A stretch of 64,000 nucleotides of DNA from positions 1,728,398 to 1,792,397 of the forward strand of contig VZRR01007833.1 in NCBI GenBank assembly GCA_013398015.1, in the 5' to 3' direction. The DNA comes from Oreocharis arfaki. Taxonomy: Eukaryota > Chordata > Aves > Passeriformes > Paramythiidae. The translations under genes were made by a program, and so were the position numbers. A model generated the notes under the pieces. The model saw only the letters and a program-made list of their open reading frames with translations, did not search any database and was not told where the DNA came from. The stretch's first letter is position 1. Each line of letters opens with the position of its first letter. Shown piece by piece: positions 11,946 to 25,999 of the stretch.

Positions 11946-12004
11946 ATTTTATTTTATTTTATTTTATTTTATTTTATTTTATTTTATTTTATTTTATTTT
12001 ATTT
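11946..12004 (+). repeat. (ATTTT)n pentanucleotide microsatellite
   Basis: Eleven perfect ATTTT units and a partial one, uninterrupted. Pure tracts of this length are usually polymorphic in copy number. Confidence 0.97.
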
Positions 12005-15000
12005 GAAAGTACTTCAGAATGTATTTGTATATGGGATGCTTGTACATCTGAATGCTGAATTATGATGACTTATGTCACACTGATAAATTGTTTTCTTTGC
12101 AAGATGTAGCATAGCTTTCACAGACTGCTACCAATTCAAATAAAAAAGCACTTGCCTTTCAACTTAAAAGAGAAAATAGACTGAAAATATTCTGAAAGAT
12201 AATTAGATAATATCTTTAGTATTTTGCTGTCATTTTGTTAATGATACATATAGATAGTAAAAATGACCACACGTTCACTTCCAAAAATGCAATCATTTTA
12301 CAATGACTGCTATTGTATTGTGACCCAAAAATCACACATAGTATTAAAGCATTCCAGACAAGTAAAGAATTCCCTGGAATTACAGGAAAGATTAGCAGAA
12401 TAAACACTTCCAGGCTTTCTTGCTAAGTTTGTTTAAATAAGAGAGAAGATGGAGACACTAAAAACAACTGGAGAAGTCACAAGTCTGAGAGAACCCCCTT
12501 AACTGGACACTCCCTTTCCCAGCGTCTTTCACATTAGCCAAGCATCAGTAGACTGTTGTTTGGTCGATCCTCTGGACCACGGCTTCTCAGTTTACCAGCC
12601 CTTATCAGCAAGAGGCCCCAGGAATCCCGAGCCTGTTTGTTTCACGTCTATTCTCTCCAACAGGCTCCCCAGAGCAGCTGCCATTTGCAGTTCTAGACAA
12701 AGCAACACATTATCGCTGGCGTTGTTTTCAGCTCTCCTGAATCTTCCTCAGCGTTCACGCTGAATCCCCAAGGAATCCTGACCTCTTCACTATAGATTTG
12801 AACTGTAGAACACCTGAACTGTGGCTATTTTACCTACTTGTCTGCTGTGGTCCTTGGAGCATTTAAATTACGTTCGTGAGCATGATTGTAACAATAAAAA
12901 GCATAAAAATAATAAAAGAGATATTTTAATTGCTTATGATAAATTATTATTCAAACAGACTGAATGAAATGCTACCATCTTATGACTGTGTTTTACCGCT
13001 AAAGAAGACCAGAGCTTGGATAACGTGGAGAGATGCATGCACAGTTTGTAATTACAAAAAGAGCTGTCAATAACACCCCACCACTGTCACTTTTATTGCC
13101 TGACTCCCCCTCCCATAACACCACCTCATTTGTAGCCATGGTAAGATGCCAAATTGCTTTATTTCCAAAGTGTATGACTACATTTAAAAAAAGCCTTTGT
13201 GTGCAATATATTCCACAGTGCTTACTCTCATTAGTATTGCCTCAGCATGCATGGATTCACGACCAGCATCCTTATTTCATATGGAGGCATCCTTTAAAGA
13301 AATTGGATGCTAGAGGGTCTATACATCACTGTTATGATGCTGTATTTTTCACGAAATCTGTAAATAAGGTCAACACGATAGGGATATTCCAGATGACAGA
13401 ATCTCTAATAGTTTCTGAGGAGCAGCCTGTTTCCCTTTAAAAAGTCAATTTGCTTTCAACCCATGCCTATTAAAAAGTGCACTTTGTCTAGCAGGGGCAA
13501 AGCACAATCCCAGCAGTTTTCATGGCTCTGGGTAAATATTGCTGGGGTGGTGTATGCAAGGCTAGCTACCCACAGCTGAGGAGGGGCAGTAATGAGGACT
13601 CTGGATCATTGCAAGTGGCTTTGTTTGACTCTGTATCTTAGGGTCTCAAACATGATGAATTCGTAACTGAGATAGTACAGCAAGAGGGAATAAACAGCAG
13701 CACTGGCCTTGTGAAAGCTGTACTTTAGAGAGCCAAGAACGCCATTTCTGTTGCTACACATGAAAATTTAAATAGCTTAAGCTTCTTCCAAGACTTTGGA
13801 TCCAATTCTAATTCCCTGGGAATCATTGACTACAGCAAATGGAAGGTCAGACTATTTCGCAATAGAGGGATTTGTAGTTTCTCCTCCCAGCCCCTGTCAG
13901 CAGCTGATCAGAGCCCACCACAGAACCTTGAGCTCAGGTCAGGGTACCAATAGGATCCAGGCCTCCAGCGACTGAAAGTCACCACAACTGGGCAACTGAG
14001 AAGTAACTTGGGGGGATGAAACTGATTCCTGTTGAATGTGTGTCCACAGTACAGAAATCACCACTGGAAGGAGAGGGATAACAAAGGGCAGAAACAAAAA
14101 CTCATTGGAAAAGAATACAGAGGCGGGAAATAGAAAAGCAGATATATAAGCAAATTAGGCAGGCAGAAACAGAGCATAAAGCAGCCCAGATATTCAGGCC
14201 AACATCATTCTTCGTCTTAGCAAGAACACAGAAAATGAAAAGAGGAAAACTAAATTAAAATGAACTAAAGCAAATAGAATTAAAGAGACCAGAAAAAGAC
14301 AAAATAAATGAGATTATTTATAACAATGGGGATGTAGTTCTGCATTACACACCTGCTTTCTGTCCCATTCTTACAAAGTTCTCTCCCTTCTGTCAGTGAT
14401 TGACTTAGAGCCTGTAACTGTCCCCAGAGCTCAGGACTTGGAACAACAGGTTACCAAAAATGGGTTAGCAATAATAACAGGAAAGGTTTGTTCTTCTGCT
14501 GATGAATTCTCATTGTACTGATCACTTAGTCCACAGCAATTTAAAAAAATGATTTCTTTCAAGAAACAAATGATCAGACAGTGGACATCGAATCTTTAAA
14601 TTATCCTAATCTACTTATATTTACAGTCCCATTTCACAACTCTCCGTTTTCCTTTTTTTCATCCTAGTCCAAAACATCTTTCTCCTTAGAATGGAAAGTG
14701 AATTTAAATCCTGTTCCTTTCTTTCAAGATTTTATCTCCTGGCTCAGGCTCTGCCTGTAAGCCCATCCAAAACTGTTTATGTTCCTTTTGTTCCGAGGTG
14801 CAGCCACATGTTCCTGGGACCATTCAGGTGGGGAACCCACCTGCTGGGTCTTGGAGCCAGTGTGACTGGGCATTTCCCTTCCACACCAAAGAAGACACAT
14901 AATCACTTTGTCACTTTCATGGCACCTATTTTACTGCAAAGGACTTTCCCTTTTAAAGAATCCCCCTAATTCCTTAATTGCTGTCTACTGAAGACCACTT

Positions 15001-17933
15001 GTTTTGCAGCATTGATTAGCTTTGGAGTGTATACAACCCTTTGGCAGAGGAAGATTTTTATATGAAATAGGCAGAATCTTTTACAGGATAAATCCCTTCC
15101 TTATATCCTTGGCAGCAATATCCCATATTGTCAGTGCAGTCAGCTGACTATTGCCACCAACATCTCCAAAGGAATGTGGGAGCCGAAGCTCAGCGGTCGC
15201 TGCACTATAGTGGAGAAAGGCACGGAGAGAATAGTCAGCCCACAAAGAAACTATTAGTGGCATTAGCAGAAATTAGCCACATTAGTGGCACCATTCGATC
15301 CCTCTGTGTTCAGTGGATTTCAGGATTCCTGCTGTGACGTGTATTTACTCATCCCTTGCTCCTAAGGAAATGTCTCAGCTTTTCATCCATACCTACAATA
15401 CACTAATTAAGTCTTATAATCCTAGCCAGCCTCCTATGCAATTTCACAAAAGAGTCAGCAGCTTTAGGAGGGGTCTGAAGATATCATTCCACTTTCACTC
15501 TTGTGTGACTATTGCTTCTGGTTCATCGAAATCAAGCAATTTCCCTGCCTAACCTTTCCCTACCTAATCTTTCCGTTGTGTGGGATACAACGTAGCTTCA
15601 GCTCCAAGAGAGCCATAGAAGTGCCCATTCCATGACAGACTTGAACCCACCTCCCTGGACATATAAATGCATTTTATAACAGTAATATCTCATTCATCAC
15701 ACTGTAGTTTGTGTTTGTTAGAGGAATATAGGAATTTGTCCTACACAGGATACTATTTCCTCAAAAATCAAACAAGTACTGGGTTGTTATCTGTCAATTC
15801 TTCCACCTTTCTTCACCTTCTGGCAGAGATTTAACCACAGGGACAATGATACAGAATAGTCTGTAACTTGTTAATGTTTTTATCCATCCATATCACTAGC
15901 AAAGGAATGTTGGCAATATACAAGTTTTCTCTTGCAAAAGTTGTTGCTGAAGTTAATATTCCTGTGGAGCACAAAAAAATAAAAAATCTTTTTCTTGAGT
16001 CTCCTTGTGTGTTGAACAATCCTTCAGCACCTTTTAAAGTCCATGGGCATCTGCAGTCAAGAAGTACCAAACACTTCTAGTAAAATCTGGAACAAACACA
16101 TCTTGGTGTCAAACTCCCAAATTTTATTTTAAAGAAGCTTTGGAGAAAGAGCTGTTACACAATTATTAAAGTCAAATGGAATTCTTTCAAAAAGCTTCAT
16201 GTCTGATTGAGATGACTGGTATTCAGTAATTCAGTAAAATAAAGAAGTCTTTAGTTTTTAAGTCTTTTTATGTACTAGCAAAAAATGTATTTTTTGTCTT
16301 ATCCTGATACTGGTTCAGCCTTTGTTGGCATTTGGCATTAGATATCCTAATGTATCTCTTGGAGCCCTTCCAAAGAAGAAAAGGAGAGACAGAAGAGGGG
16401 GTAGAGAGAGAGAAGAAATAAAGAGAGAAAGAAAATTTGATTTATGGTGGGTTTTTTTTAATCACTTCTCTTTAAAATGACATGCAATGAACTGGAGGGT
16501 TTCAGTGGTAAATGCTGAAATATTATAAGCAGTGCAAATGGCTGTGGATTCTTCCCATCTGTCATGGACTGCAACTGAGCACTGTAACAGAAAAGTGATA
16601 TTAGTTTCAAACCAAAAATAAATCATCAAGCCAAGTCTGTATGTCTAATCCTGCCTACACTGCCCTGCCAGTGACCTTTCCATGGCCAGGACAAATCATA
16701 TTCTGTAGGGAATTATAAATTCATGCTTCATGCTAGCTCATTTTGGGTCTCTTTGTGGGGAAAAAGAAAACCTCAGATCCCTCACACTGAACCCACCACA
16801 TTAATGTTTCAGACTGTGGCAATGCTAAGCTTCTCTCTACCCCAGTCCAGCCAGACTGCTTTCACATTCAAGATCTCTGAAATTGTCTACCAGGACATTA
16901 TAAGGGAGAAGGCAGTAGCAGCTGATGCCTGTCCCCAAAGCATTCATGTAAACAGGGAAAAATAATGGAATCTCAATCCAGACATGGATAACAAACAGGG
17001 AAAAAGCCTTTTACAGATAAAAGAGTAAGTGCAAAGATAATTTCTGCATATGTTTAGCATCTTCTTCCAAGGCCTAAGCAGGTGCACTTACAGGAATAGT
17101 AAAATCCACTGAATTCTGTTACATGGGGCAAGATCAAAGCTGCTTCTTTTCCACACAATTGATTCGGGCCAAGCTAGATTATTTTTTGAAGTTAGATTCC
17201 TCCTGCTATAATCTTTGTGTCAAATGACATTCATTATGTATAATCTTCATTCATACATGAAAATGGCCTAATAAGTAGTTCGTGCTACTTGCTTGAGAAA
17301 GACAGCGCCAAATAAACCCATCAATTGGAACCTATTGGTAGAAGAAAACAACAACATCATTCTTATTTTAAGAAGATCTCACCAATAGTCCAGAAAAGGG
17401 AAGTGAAAAGGTGTTCCGCACAGTGGGCTACTATATGAAAACAAAGTATTTATGCTGTATTGCCTTGCTTTAAGACACACATTTTAGAGTGGGAAACCAG
17501 TAAAGTTTCTCACAGGCGACAACTAAAATCACAGATATACAGAATATCTGAAATAAAACAGGCTTAAAGTACCTTTTGTGCCTGAAAACACAAGTGCCCG
17601 AAAGAACAGACCTTTTTAAAAAGTCTTTATGTGCCAAGGTCTGAGGCCAAACAAGATGTTTGTGTCTGAATCTGGGAAAGGACTCAGGCTTCCCAGATCC
17701 ACATCTTAAACAAATGATTCGCCTTTGTTTGCTTCTAAAAATGCTAATTTGCACATACAAATTACTAGTGTGCACCTATGACCATAAATGTTTGTGGGAG
17801 CAAATTTAGAGATTGCTTTCCCAAAGCTAACTCATGAATCCAAACTTATAAGAAAGTCTGCACACAAAAGATAAGTTTCTGAAGATAAAGAATCACAATT
17901 TCTAATCAGTTTCATTGATGTTCAGTGTTTCTT
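12005..17933. other. Gene-poor intergenic DNA
   Basis: Nearly 6 kb without a supported gene. The longest open frame is 135 codons at 13033-13440 (+). It has no family resemblance and no signal peptide or membrane pattern. A 92-codon frame at 14691-14969 is equally featureless. Purine-rich patches occur at about 14090-14330 and 16372-16436 (AGAGAGAG-type). Confidence 0.55.
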
Positions 17934-17947
17934 GTCACCATGGTAAC
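17934..17947. promoter_or_regulatory. RFX-type X-box palindrome
   Basis: GTCACCATGGTAAC fits the RFX X-box half sites GTnRCC and RGYAAC arranged as an inverted repeat around CCATGG. A 14-bp near-perfect match is unlikely at any one place by chance but not very rare in a whole genome. It lies about 35 kb upstream of CXCR4; a second X-box lies near the CXCR4 promoter at 52625. Function is inference. Confidence 0.4.
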
Positions 17948-19824
17948 CTGCACACACAATAAATGGTGTTTTGTTTAATCAGTCATGAGAAAGAAGTCTG
18001 GGCATGGTGAATCAGACTGAATCAGAAACAGTTTCCTTTACTACCCTAATCAAACTAACTTGAGTGTAACTATAGGACAATTCTAATCAGCAAGACAAGA
18101 TCAGGCCATGAAATTCAGATCTCAGTCCTGTTTTCAGACACACCTCCCAGAAGCTCAGATGGAAGTTTTACTTCTATTTCAAAGACAGGAATTTCTGCAG
18201 GATGGGATTAGTTCAAGGTTCAGATTTTCTCTCGCCTATACCATAGGTAGCTTGCACCAGGCTGAGATCCAGCAGAAGGAATAGATGTTCAGAGCCAAAA
18301 AACTCAAAATAATTTTAGGCTCACATAGTAACTGAAAATAATACATGAGAAAATAATTCTTAAATAGGGAAAATGTCCCAGATTTAATAAAAATAGAACT
18401 ATAATTTCCTTATTCCAAGTCAATGCTCTAAGGCCTCCATGGTTGGAGCCTGCTTTGCACCAGAGGAAAAAAAATGTAATTAATATATAGTTACACATTT
18501 TTAGATAGAAAAATAAAAATTGTGTAAACTAAAAGGCACTGAGGAATAGGGAGGTTTCTGACATTTTCAGAAAACGAGCATTAAAGTGGCATTCACGTGG
18601 CTGGTCCTAAACCAGTTGTAGAGTGGAAAAGGATTACCTTTGATGTATGAAGATCAAAACCCCCTTTTTTTCAGGTAATGAGATCTCTCTCAGATGGATT
18701 TCAGTAATATGAACATGTTTTCCATGGCATGGTAATAAAAATAAAACAATGCAATAAAACTACATCTAGGACTAAGTCAGTCACTCTTGAATTCTTAGTG
18801 GAATGTCAAAGAAACCCACAGCTGGTGTTAACAGTTCCTAATGTAACCATAATATGCAAAGAAAAATTATAAAAGCAACGTGGGCAGTAAGACTTGAAAT
18901 AATTTTGCAGCTCTGGTGACATCATAACAAGCTTGATCAAGTGGCCTATGATATAACCACAACTGTAACAATTTTTTCCAGAATTTCAGGTTTTATAGGA
19001 GCCTTATGACTGTGGGTGGAGAAGGAATATAACACAAAACTTTTCTTTTTATCTGTTTTCAGTTCCTGCTCAGACTATACCCTGTACATTATTCCTTGCT
19101 AATTGTACCTTCCCTCCTAGAGGCACTAAAACCTCACCATTACCACAGCTACTGCTTTCATCACGCTTTCACAAGTAACTAATTTTTTTTCAAAGCAAAC
19201 TGATTTTTTTAAATTGACTACTTTATCTTAGAATTTTCAAGTACTGCTAATTTGAATATATTAGAGAACATTTCAATGCAAATACTTTAGAGATAGGTAA
19301 GATAAAAGCAGAGGCTCAGTGTGAGACAGTGGGAGAAGTAGGAAAAAGACCCTGCAATTCTGAGAGTGGGAACCCTTTAGAGCAGAATCTTTCACAGTGG
19401 TTTCTGAACTTCTGGGGAACTTCTGTTCAAGGCAGGACAAGTGGAAGTGAGGGCTCTCGAATGCTGTGCCAAAGCTAAGGAGAAACATAAGAGCTGAAAA
19501 AATTACTGTGGCTATCAAATTCACATTCCTCATGGACGGCACCTTGGTAACAACAGCACACTGAACTGCTTTGTTTTAACATATTTGTAATGGGTTGTTT
19601 CCAGTGAGATGCTACACATTATGAAAGACTGCTCAGCCAGAAAAAATGCCAAATGTGCTATTTTCTGTCTTTTGTTTAAATCCTGCTGTGGCTCCCATTG
19701 GTATCAGTGGTGAAAACGCAGGGAAACACCTGTACATTTATGCATTTCATCTATTCAGTTCAGCCACAGAACCAAGTTTCCACTGCAGTCTTTGCTTTTT
19801 ACCAAATTTTCCGTCTGAGCTGGC
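17948..19824. other. Gene-poor intergenic DNA
   Basis: AT-rich, with short open frames only (89 codons at most, 19273-19542 on the minus strand). No gene, RNA gene or named repeat could be supported. Confidence 0.55.
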
Positions 19825-19905
19825 AGAAGATCAAGAAGGTCAGCTGATTTGCTCAGGATCACATAATGAGTCAGAATCTCAAGGCCAGATTAAACGCAGG
19901 GCAGT
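19825..19905 (-). repeat. Possible MIR-like SINE fragment
   Basis: GCTGATTTGCTCAGGATCAC followed by ATAATGAGTCAGAATCTCAAGG matches the pattern of the MIR core in inverse orientation (pattern: gacttgcccaaggtcacaca then agtggcagagc). The match is short and diverged, so the call is tentative. Confidence 0.4.
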
Positions 19906-22900
19906 CTCCGGCTCCAGCGCACGGGACTTGCCTCCTCAGTAACCCACACAAGTTCCAGCTGTTTTCCCTCCCCGCGTGAACGGAATATGAGGAAGTTGGT
20001 AGAGAAACTGTCTAAAGCAGAAAATCATCCAGCAGCAGGCTGTCTGTAGTGAAATGCTGGATTCGAGGTGGGGATAGATCAATACCCAGAACTGTGTGGT
20101 ACCAGGTATTGTACTTTCCATTTCTTATCCCCTTCAAATATCTGTCCCTTTTCTTTCTTATTCAAGAAATAAGGAAAGTGGTTTTTAAAATTTTTGTTAT
20201 CACATGTAATCTCTGAAGACAGAAACAAACAAAAAGAAAAAATTTAACCACAGAACATTTCCTGCAGCCACTGGAGCTCATGCTTTTATTCATTTGGTAC
20301 ATGGAGAAGCTGCATCACTGTTAGGTAAAATCACAGCAGAGGAGAAGCCTAATCCAGATGAATTACAAGCAAGAGTCAGTGTTTCAGATATTCACCAGAT
20401 ACAAATTAATCTCCACAGCAGAGTTAGAGAGCTCTTACAAGTTACTGAGGATTCCTGAAGGGAAAGTTAAGAGTACATATAATTTCTACTGGAGTAAGGT
20501 AGGAGCATTAGGAATTATCACTGCAGCTTGAAGCTCTCAATTTTTTTAACATCTTGTCTGAGTTAATAAATTTGAGCTTTAATTAGGTAAGGGCTGAAAC
20601 TTACTTTGCATGGGAGACCATTATAAGACCAAATTTAAAGGGAAGGCAAGGAATCTGATGCTACTCTAACATCAATGCAAGTTCTGCAGCAGCCTAGAAA
20701 ACCAAGATAGACTTCATGTAATTAATCAGTTACAGGGTTAATTTAAATTAAACACTATTCCTAGGAGGAATGCTGCTGAATACCTTTGAGGAAAACTGTA
20801 TATGTCACAAACAAACAGATGAGGGATGCCTGATCTGTTCATCAGTGGTGTCAGCCTAAGTAACTTTTTGAATGCTACACTGGTCCCAGCTCTATCACTG
20901 TTTACTGTCTGTTATGGCATACAATAGACCAGTTACTTACAACCTCACCAAGTCCTATCCACCAAAAATGGACATTTTGGACAGTCCAGTTCTTACCACC
21001 CTGACTCTGTCAGACCCTCCCCTTTGTTCCCAACAAGCATTTACCAAATTCTCTGCAAAAGGCCATGCAAAGGCAAAGGCCTGGGAACACTTCAGCAGCT
21101 ACCCACAAGTTCACGACCTGGACTGTAATTGGCCCTGAATTGCTTAGTCCCATCACCATTGTGATGTTCCTGTTACCAGAAAAATCCTACACGCAGAAAA
21201 CCATCTGGTGGGAAATGATCCTCAAAGAAGATGCACATTCCTCCGGAAGAGGCACCTTGCATCCACGTCCTAAGTATCGCTCTCTGCATAGTGCTTGGTT
21301 TCTGTCAGCCACACAACTGCTTGCTGCACCCTGGCAGTGCAGAGACTAAAGTGCACCACTGAACTAGAGCCATAGAAAAGCCACAGCTTAAAAGAACGCT
21401 CTAAAAATAGATACACCCCATGTGATCGTACTCTAGGATGCTCACGCCCAAAGGCTGTTCTTTCTCACCTACCCACTAGATCATAACAATGCAGAACATG
21501 AGTATGAAGGTGCTGACCCTCAGGACATGCCAACAATTCAAATTATAGCAGTGCATGTCCCCTGAAACACAGACTGTCATGAATGTATTAGACATGTCCT
21601 ACCTTGACATCCACCAGAATGGTGAATAAAGGTCAAGACCATTTATTTTAATTGTATGGTGCTCCCCAGTTTGCTAGCAAGATGTACAAACTATTTTATA
21701 CACCTTCAGGTAAAGACTAGTGGTTGACAGCTTCTTCTTAGAACCTTCAGAACTGGATCATAATGGTGACACTCATTCATCCATCCTAGAGCAGGAATAT
21801 TCTGCATTGCTGACACAGGCCTGCAGAAGGAATTCCCTGGAGAGGGAGAATGTGCCTCCTTCTCCATGTTTATATTGCACTTGCCTGACCTTATTTTCTC
21901 TAAAACAAAGGAAGATCACTGTGCATACCAATGTGTGCCTGTACCTCTCTTTGTGTTTCTCTGTGCATGTGTGCGTGTGTATATGTATAAATTTGCATAT
22001 TAAAAGCTTGACAGATTAATTCACTGTGTGCACACTTGCTCCCAAGGAGCACGCCGAGCATCTGGCTTAATGTGCAGTGGGAAGGGCCTCCAGGGATGAG
22101 CACAATACCTGAGTCTGCCTAGAACAAACCACCACCACCTCCTCTCATGGAGGATGCTAACAGGGCTATAGCCCCCATCTGCTGCCAGCACACTTTCTTT
22201 TAAAAGTTACATGATGAAGTTCAACTTTATAACTCCTTTTAAGTTCACACAAACAAAATTGACTCACAGGAAAATTGCTGGGATTTAAAAGCTGTGAATA
22301 AAAAAAAAATAAAACTCAGATATGCGGCTGACAATGGCCTGGTCAAATACGCACAAAGCTCTCAATCATATATTATGAATGCCAAGTAAAAGAAAATGTT
22401 AATTTTCTGATTCCTCTCACGGTTGCCAGTGACCCAGTTATTTCCATTAGTACTACTCACACCCCTAGTGCGACATGTTCTTTGACAATCTGAATTTGTT
22501 TGAGCTGAAACTCACATCATATTATCATCTATCTGACAAACTAATTTTTAAAAAACACAGGAGAGACAAGTACACTGATTAGAATACACCTTCTATTGGC
22601 AATGAATATCTCAGATATGAAGAAGCTATGGCAAACCAGTTGGCCTGTTCATCAAACACAGACAGCTCTTTAGCTGTGATCAGAAACCCTAAATGGACAG
22701 GAAAATCAGTGGAAATTATTCTTATTACCTTGCTGCAGCTTAAATGCAATTTCAATGCACTTAAGGGCCATTTTACATTGTTAGAGCTCTGCAAAGATTC
22801 CTTAATTGTAAATAAAAGCAACACCTAAATTGTTCTAAATGCTTTTTCTTTTAAAATTAGTAACCATCTCTTCTGGGGATATAATTAATCAAGCAACACA

Positions 22901-25900
22901 AACCAGATGAAAATGTAGTTTCTTTTGCTCTACAATAAACACTCTTCAGATTTAATAAAGGTTATTCTGAATTCATGCTGAATCAGGAAAGGAAGAGCAA
23001 GCCAGTTTTGACTGCACTCCATCTGCTACAGTGTTTGGAACTCTCAGGATTTTATTGCACGTAACACCTTCATGTTTTGGTTCAGGCCTTGGCTGATGTA
23101 ATTGTGGGCCACCATGTGATCTCCAGGAGGAACATTTGCCAGTGTGACTTGGGTGTATCCTGAAGATACAAAAACAAGAAGTCAAATAAAAAGAATTTTG
23201 TAAGTATGGCAGCTTCAAATTCTCATGACTTAAGCAAATCTCATGGTGCTTTGGAGGCTCACTGATGGGCAAGGGAGGAGAAGCTTGCACTTGTGGTTGG
23301 AAATGCTGCTGTTTTAGAAATGATGGCATCAGAAAGCCACTTTGAGAAAATCTAGTACCCACAGCCAAGAGAAAGGCAAAGTGCCTTGCCTTCCAGACCC
23401 CCCAGAACTGCCCAAAGAGAACAAATCTCCAGATGACCCCCAGAGGGGACACTTTCTCTAAAATGACCTGGCATTTCTACTCTGAGAGATGAATCTGCGA
23501 AGCTCGCACTGACCCACCACAACCATCCTTACAGAAACTGTGGGGTTTCTTTTTAGTGTCAGGAAACAGCATTTCCTATTTCCTAAAAAACCTCTCTCTA
23601 GGAAGTGCTGGATTTCAGGATCATGTGTACCCAAGGATGTCCCTTCGCTCTCCCTTCCTCTTCCAGATAGAGGGAATAATACACAGATGCACATTCTTAT
23701 TTGCAGATACAGAGTACGATATTAGACTCAAATGATCACTATTTCACCCAAGATTTTACACACAGAATACCCTTAACTTTCATTATTAATGACTTTTTGT
23801 ATTAGGCTCAGTAAATTCAATAATAGTTTTGTCTGAGAGAAGTTTTCACTTGTCCTCCAAGTGAAATAACATATTTTTGAGTGGCTGAGTTGCGCATCAA
23901 GAAACAAGAATTATAAATAAGGAAGTACTTTGACTAGTGCAGAAGATTGATACAGCACCTGACAGCTTTCATTACGTAAATCTAATTTATTTCAGTAAAC
24001 AAGTGACTGGAATCATGCATCATTTCTAAACGAGCTGACCCTCAGGTTTACATGGTTGGCTGATATGGGTTTGAAAACAGGAAACTCCAGCTGTAACATG
24101 AGTGACCCAGACAGCAAAAAGCTAGACACTAAACTAAATTGGAAGGCAGGAAGTCAAAGTTCATGCTCATACCACAAACAATACAAAAATAATGAAGTTC
24201 CTCTGAGATACATTTGGCAAAGCCAAATGTCATTGTGAAGCACAAAATATAAAAGAACATATAATATAAATGTTTATAGAAAAACAGAGCAAAGAATTGT
24301 TGACAATTTTCCAACAGTGTTCCCAAGAGCTAATCTATCTGCATACATTTTCATAAACACTATATGTCCACTATAAACTGAATGCTGACAGGATGCCTAA
24401 CTCCCTGAGGTTCCCTTAACTAGGGCATTCAAAAGCTCTGGGTTTTGATATCTATATTCTTTGGTTTCCTAAACCTTGATTTTAGTTCCCTCTCAGCTCC
24501 CAGAATACTGCTAGAGTCCCTGCTCTGTTAGGCACTTTTTGTCTGCTCCTCTGACACTCTACTGTAAAGCAATTTTTACTTCTCTAGGGACCTGCTTCTC
24601 AGCACTTTGAGCCCTGGAGTGTTCCACAGGCTCACACAAAGCCTTTACAGCCCACATCCAGAAACATATGACATCCTGTTTGCATCAGAGCTCCCCAACG
24701 ATTTCCCCAACAGCGACACTTGGTCTGTTGCTGTTACCTCCCGGGACCACATTTCTACACAAACACTGCAGAGACAAGTGTATGTGCCCACAGCAGAGCC
24801 AAGTGCTCATTTTGGGGACAGAACAAGCCAGGGCAGAAGAAAGTCTAACACCTAACAGGGGTGCAGCTCTGAAAGTCAGGGATAACACTGCTGAAACAGA
24901 GACATTTACATCTGAGCAACTGGTGGTTGCCAGAGCCCTAATCTAGACCTACACAGATCCCTGAAAGCAGTTTTATTCTGTACCAGGATTGCCATAGTTA
25001 CACTCAAATCTTCCTAATTCCATTCTGCAGGAAACAATGGAAGTTTTAAATTTAGTTTTATATACATTTAATTTATCTGGGACTATAATTCATCCCTAGA
25101 CTCCTGACTAGGTAATCTGTCTAATCAGCAGCTATGTGTTCCAGCTTCAGGGCTCCTCTGCATCCTTGTGTTCTGTAACCATCTTTGCTCTGATCTGTCC
25201 CACAGCTCTGAGCTCAAAAACTCAAAAGGTAATCTCTGCCCCTGTGTCTCTGAGAATAACTCTCATCCCCATTATATCTATACAGAAGGAAGGATTGATA
25301 AAACTGCACCCTATACATCCTACAGAAGATACTTCTCTGCAGAACTCAGGCACTGGAGCCTGCAGACACAGAAGGTAAACTCTGCATTGTCTAACATCCG
25401 CAAGAGCTCACAGCTGATCTAACACTTCACCACACAAACAACATTGGTATTTTCCACAAACCTTGCTCAGATGACTTTTTCTCTGAAGTTCCTTTTCAAT
25501 CTGGTTGGGTTTTTTTGCTTTCCAACTTCTGTTGTTTATTCTCTTGCCTTCTTTATTACAATAAGCCTCAAAAACTATTATCCCCTGCTAAAAGAGTGGC
25601 CATCAAGTCACTGCTGAGCTTAGCCATGCCCTAGTGACCTCCCGAAGCCAAGGGGCTTCAGCACATGCATGTCTTGGGGAACCAACTTCTGTTTAAGCAT
25701 GTGGATAATTTCTTTTAAATTGCAATGCATGGGAAAAGGAAAACTGAAACAGCAAAGACTGAAGTAAAAGGCAGAATTTTAAAAGCTTCCTCTTTATTAA
25801 ATACCTCTTTTTGTCATAGGCTTGGCAAATTCTGTATAAAAAAAGGTTTTAGCATTTGGAACCATAGAAAAATACTGTTAATTCACCTGGCAATACTGCA

Positions 25901-25942
25901 AACCACATGAATTCAGAAACTTCCAAAAGCTTTATTTCTGGT
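19906..25942. other. Gene-poor intergenic DNA
   Basis: Six kilobases with no supported gene. The longest open frame is 159 codons on the minus strand (22973-23452). Its predicted protein has no recognised domain and no clear codon bias, and the frame is ordinary for this amount of sequence. A weak CTCF-like match on the minus strand lies near 22172-22188 (GCAGCAGATGGGGGC), and a short TG-rich run at about 21966-21980. Confidence 0.5.
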
Positions 25943-25999
25943 AATAGTTACTGGTGACGCAGAAGGCATTAGCACGTGTCACCATCATTAGTAACTATT
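25943..25999. repeat. 57-nt hairpin with a 16-bp stem
   Basis: AATAGTTACT and GGTGAC (25943-25958) are complementary to GTCACC (25978-25983) and AGTAACTATT (25990-25999). A 19-nt loop separates the arms, and the right arm has an extra 6-nt ATCATT bulge. The perfect 10-bp and 6-bp stem parts make chance less likely but not negligible. It could be a decayed inverted-repeat element or a structured RNA. No promoter or known RNA family is seen. Confidence 0.5.

Noticed and set aside
13033..13440. 135-codon + strand frame
   Set aside because: No recognised family, no splice or promoter context; such a length is expected by chance in 64 kb.
22973..23452. 159-codon minus-strand frame, the longest outside the CpG island and CXCR4
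   Set aside because: The protein has no recognisable domain, periodicity or signal peptide. Not supported as a gene without expression or conservation.
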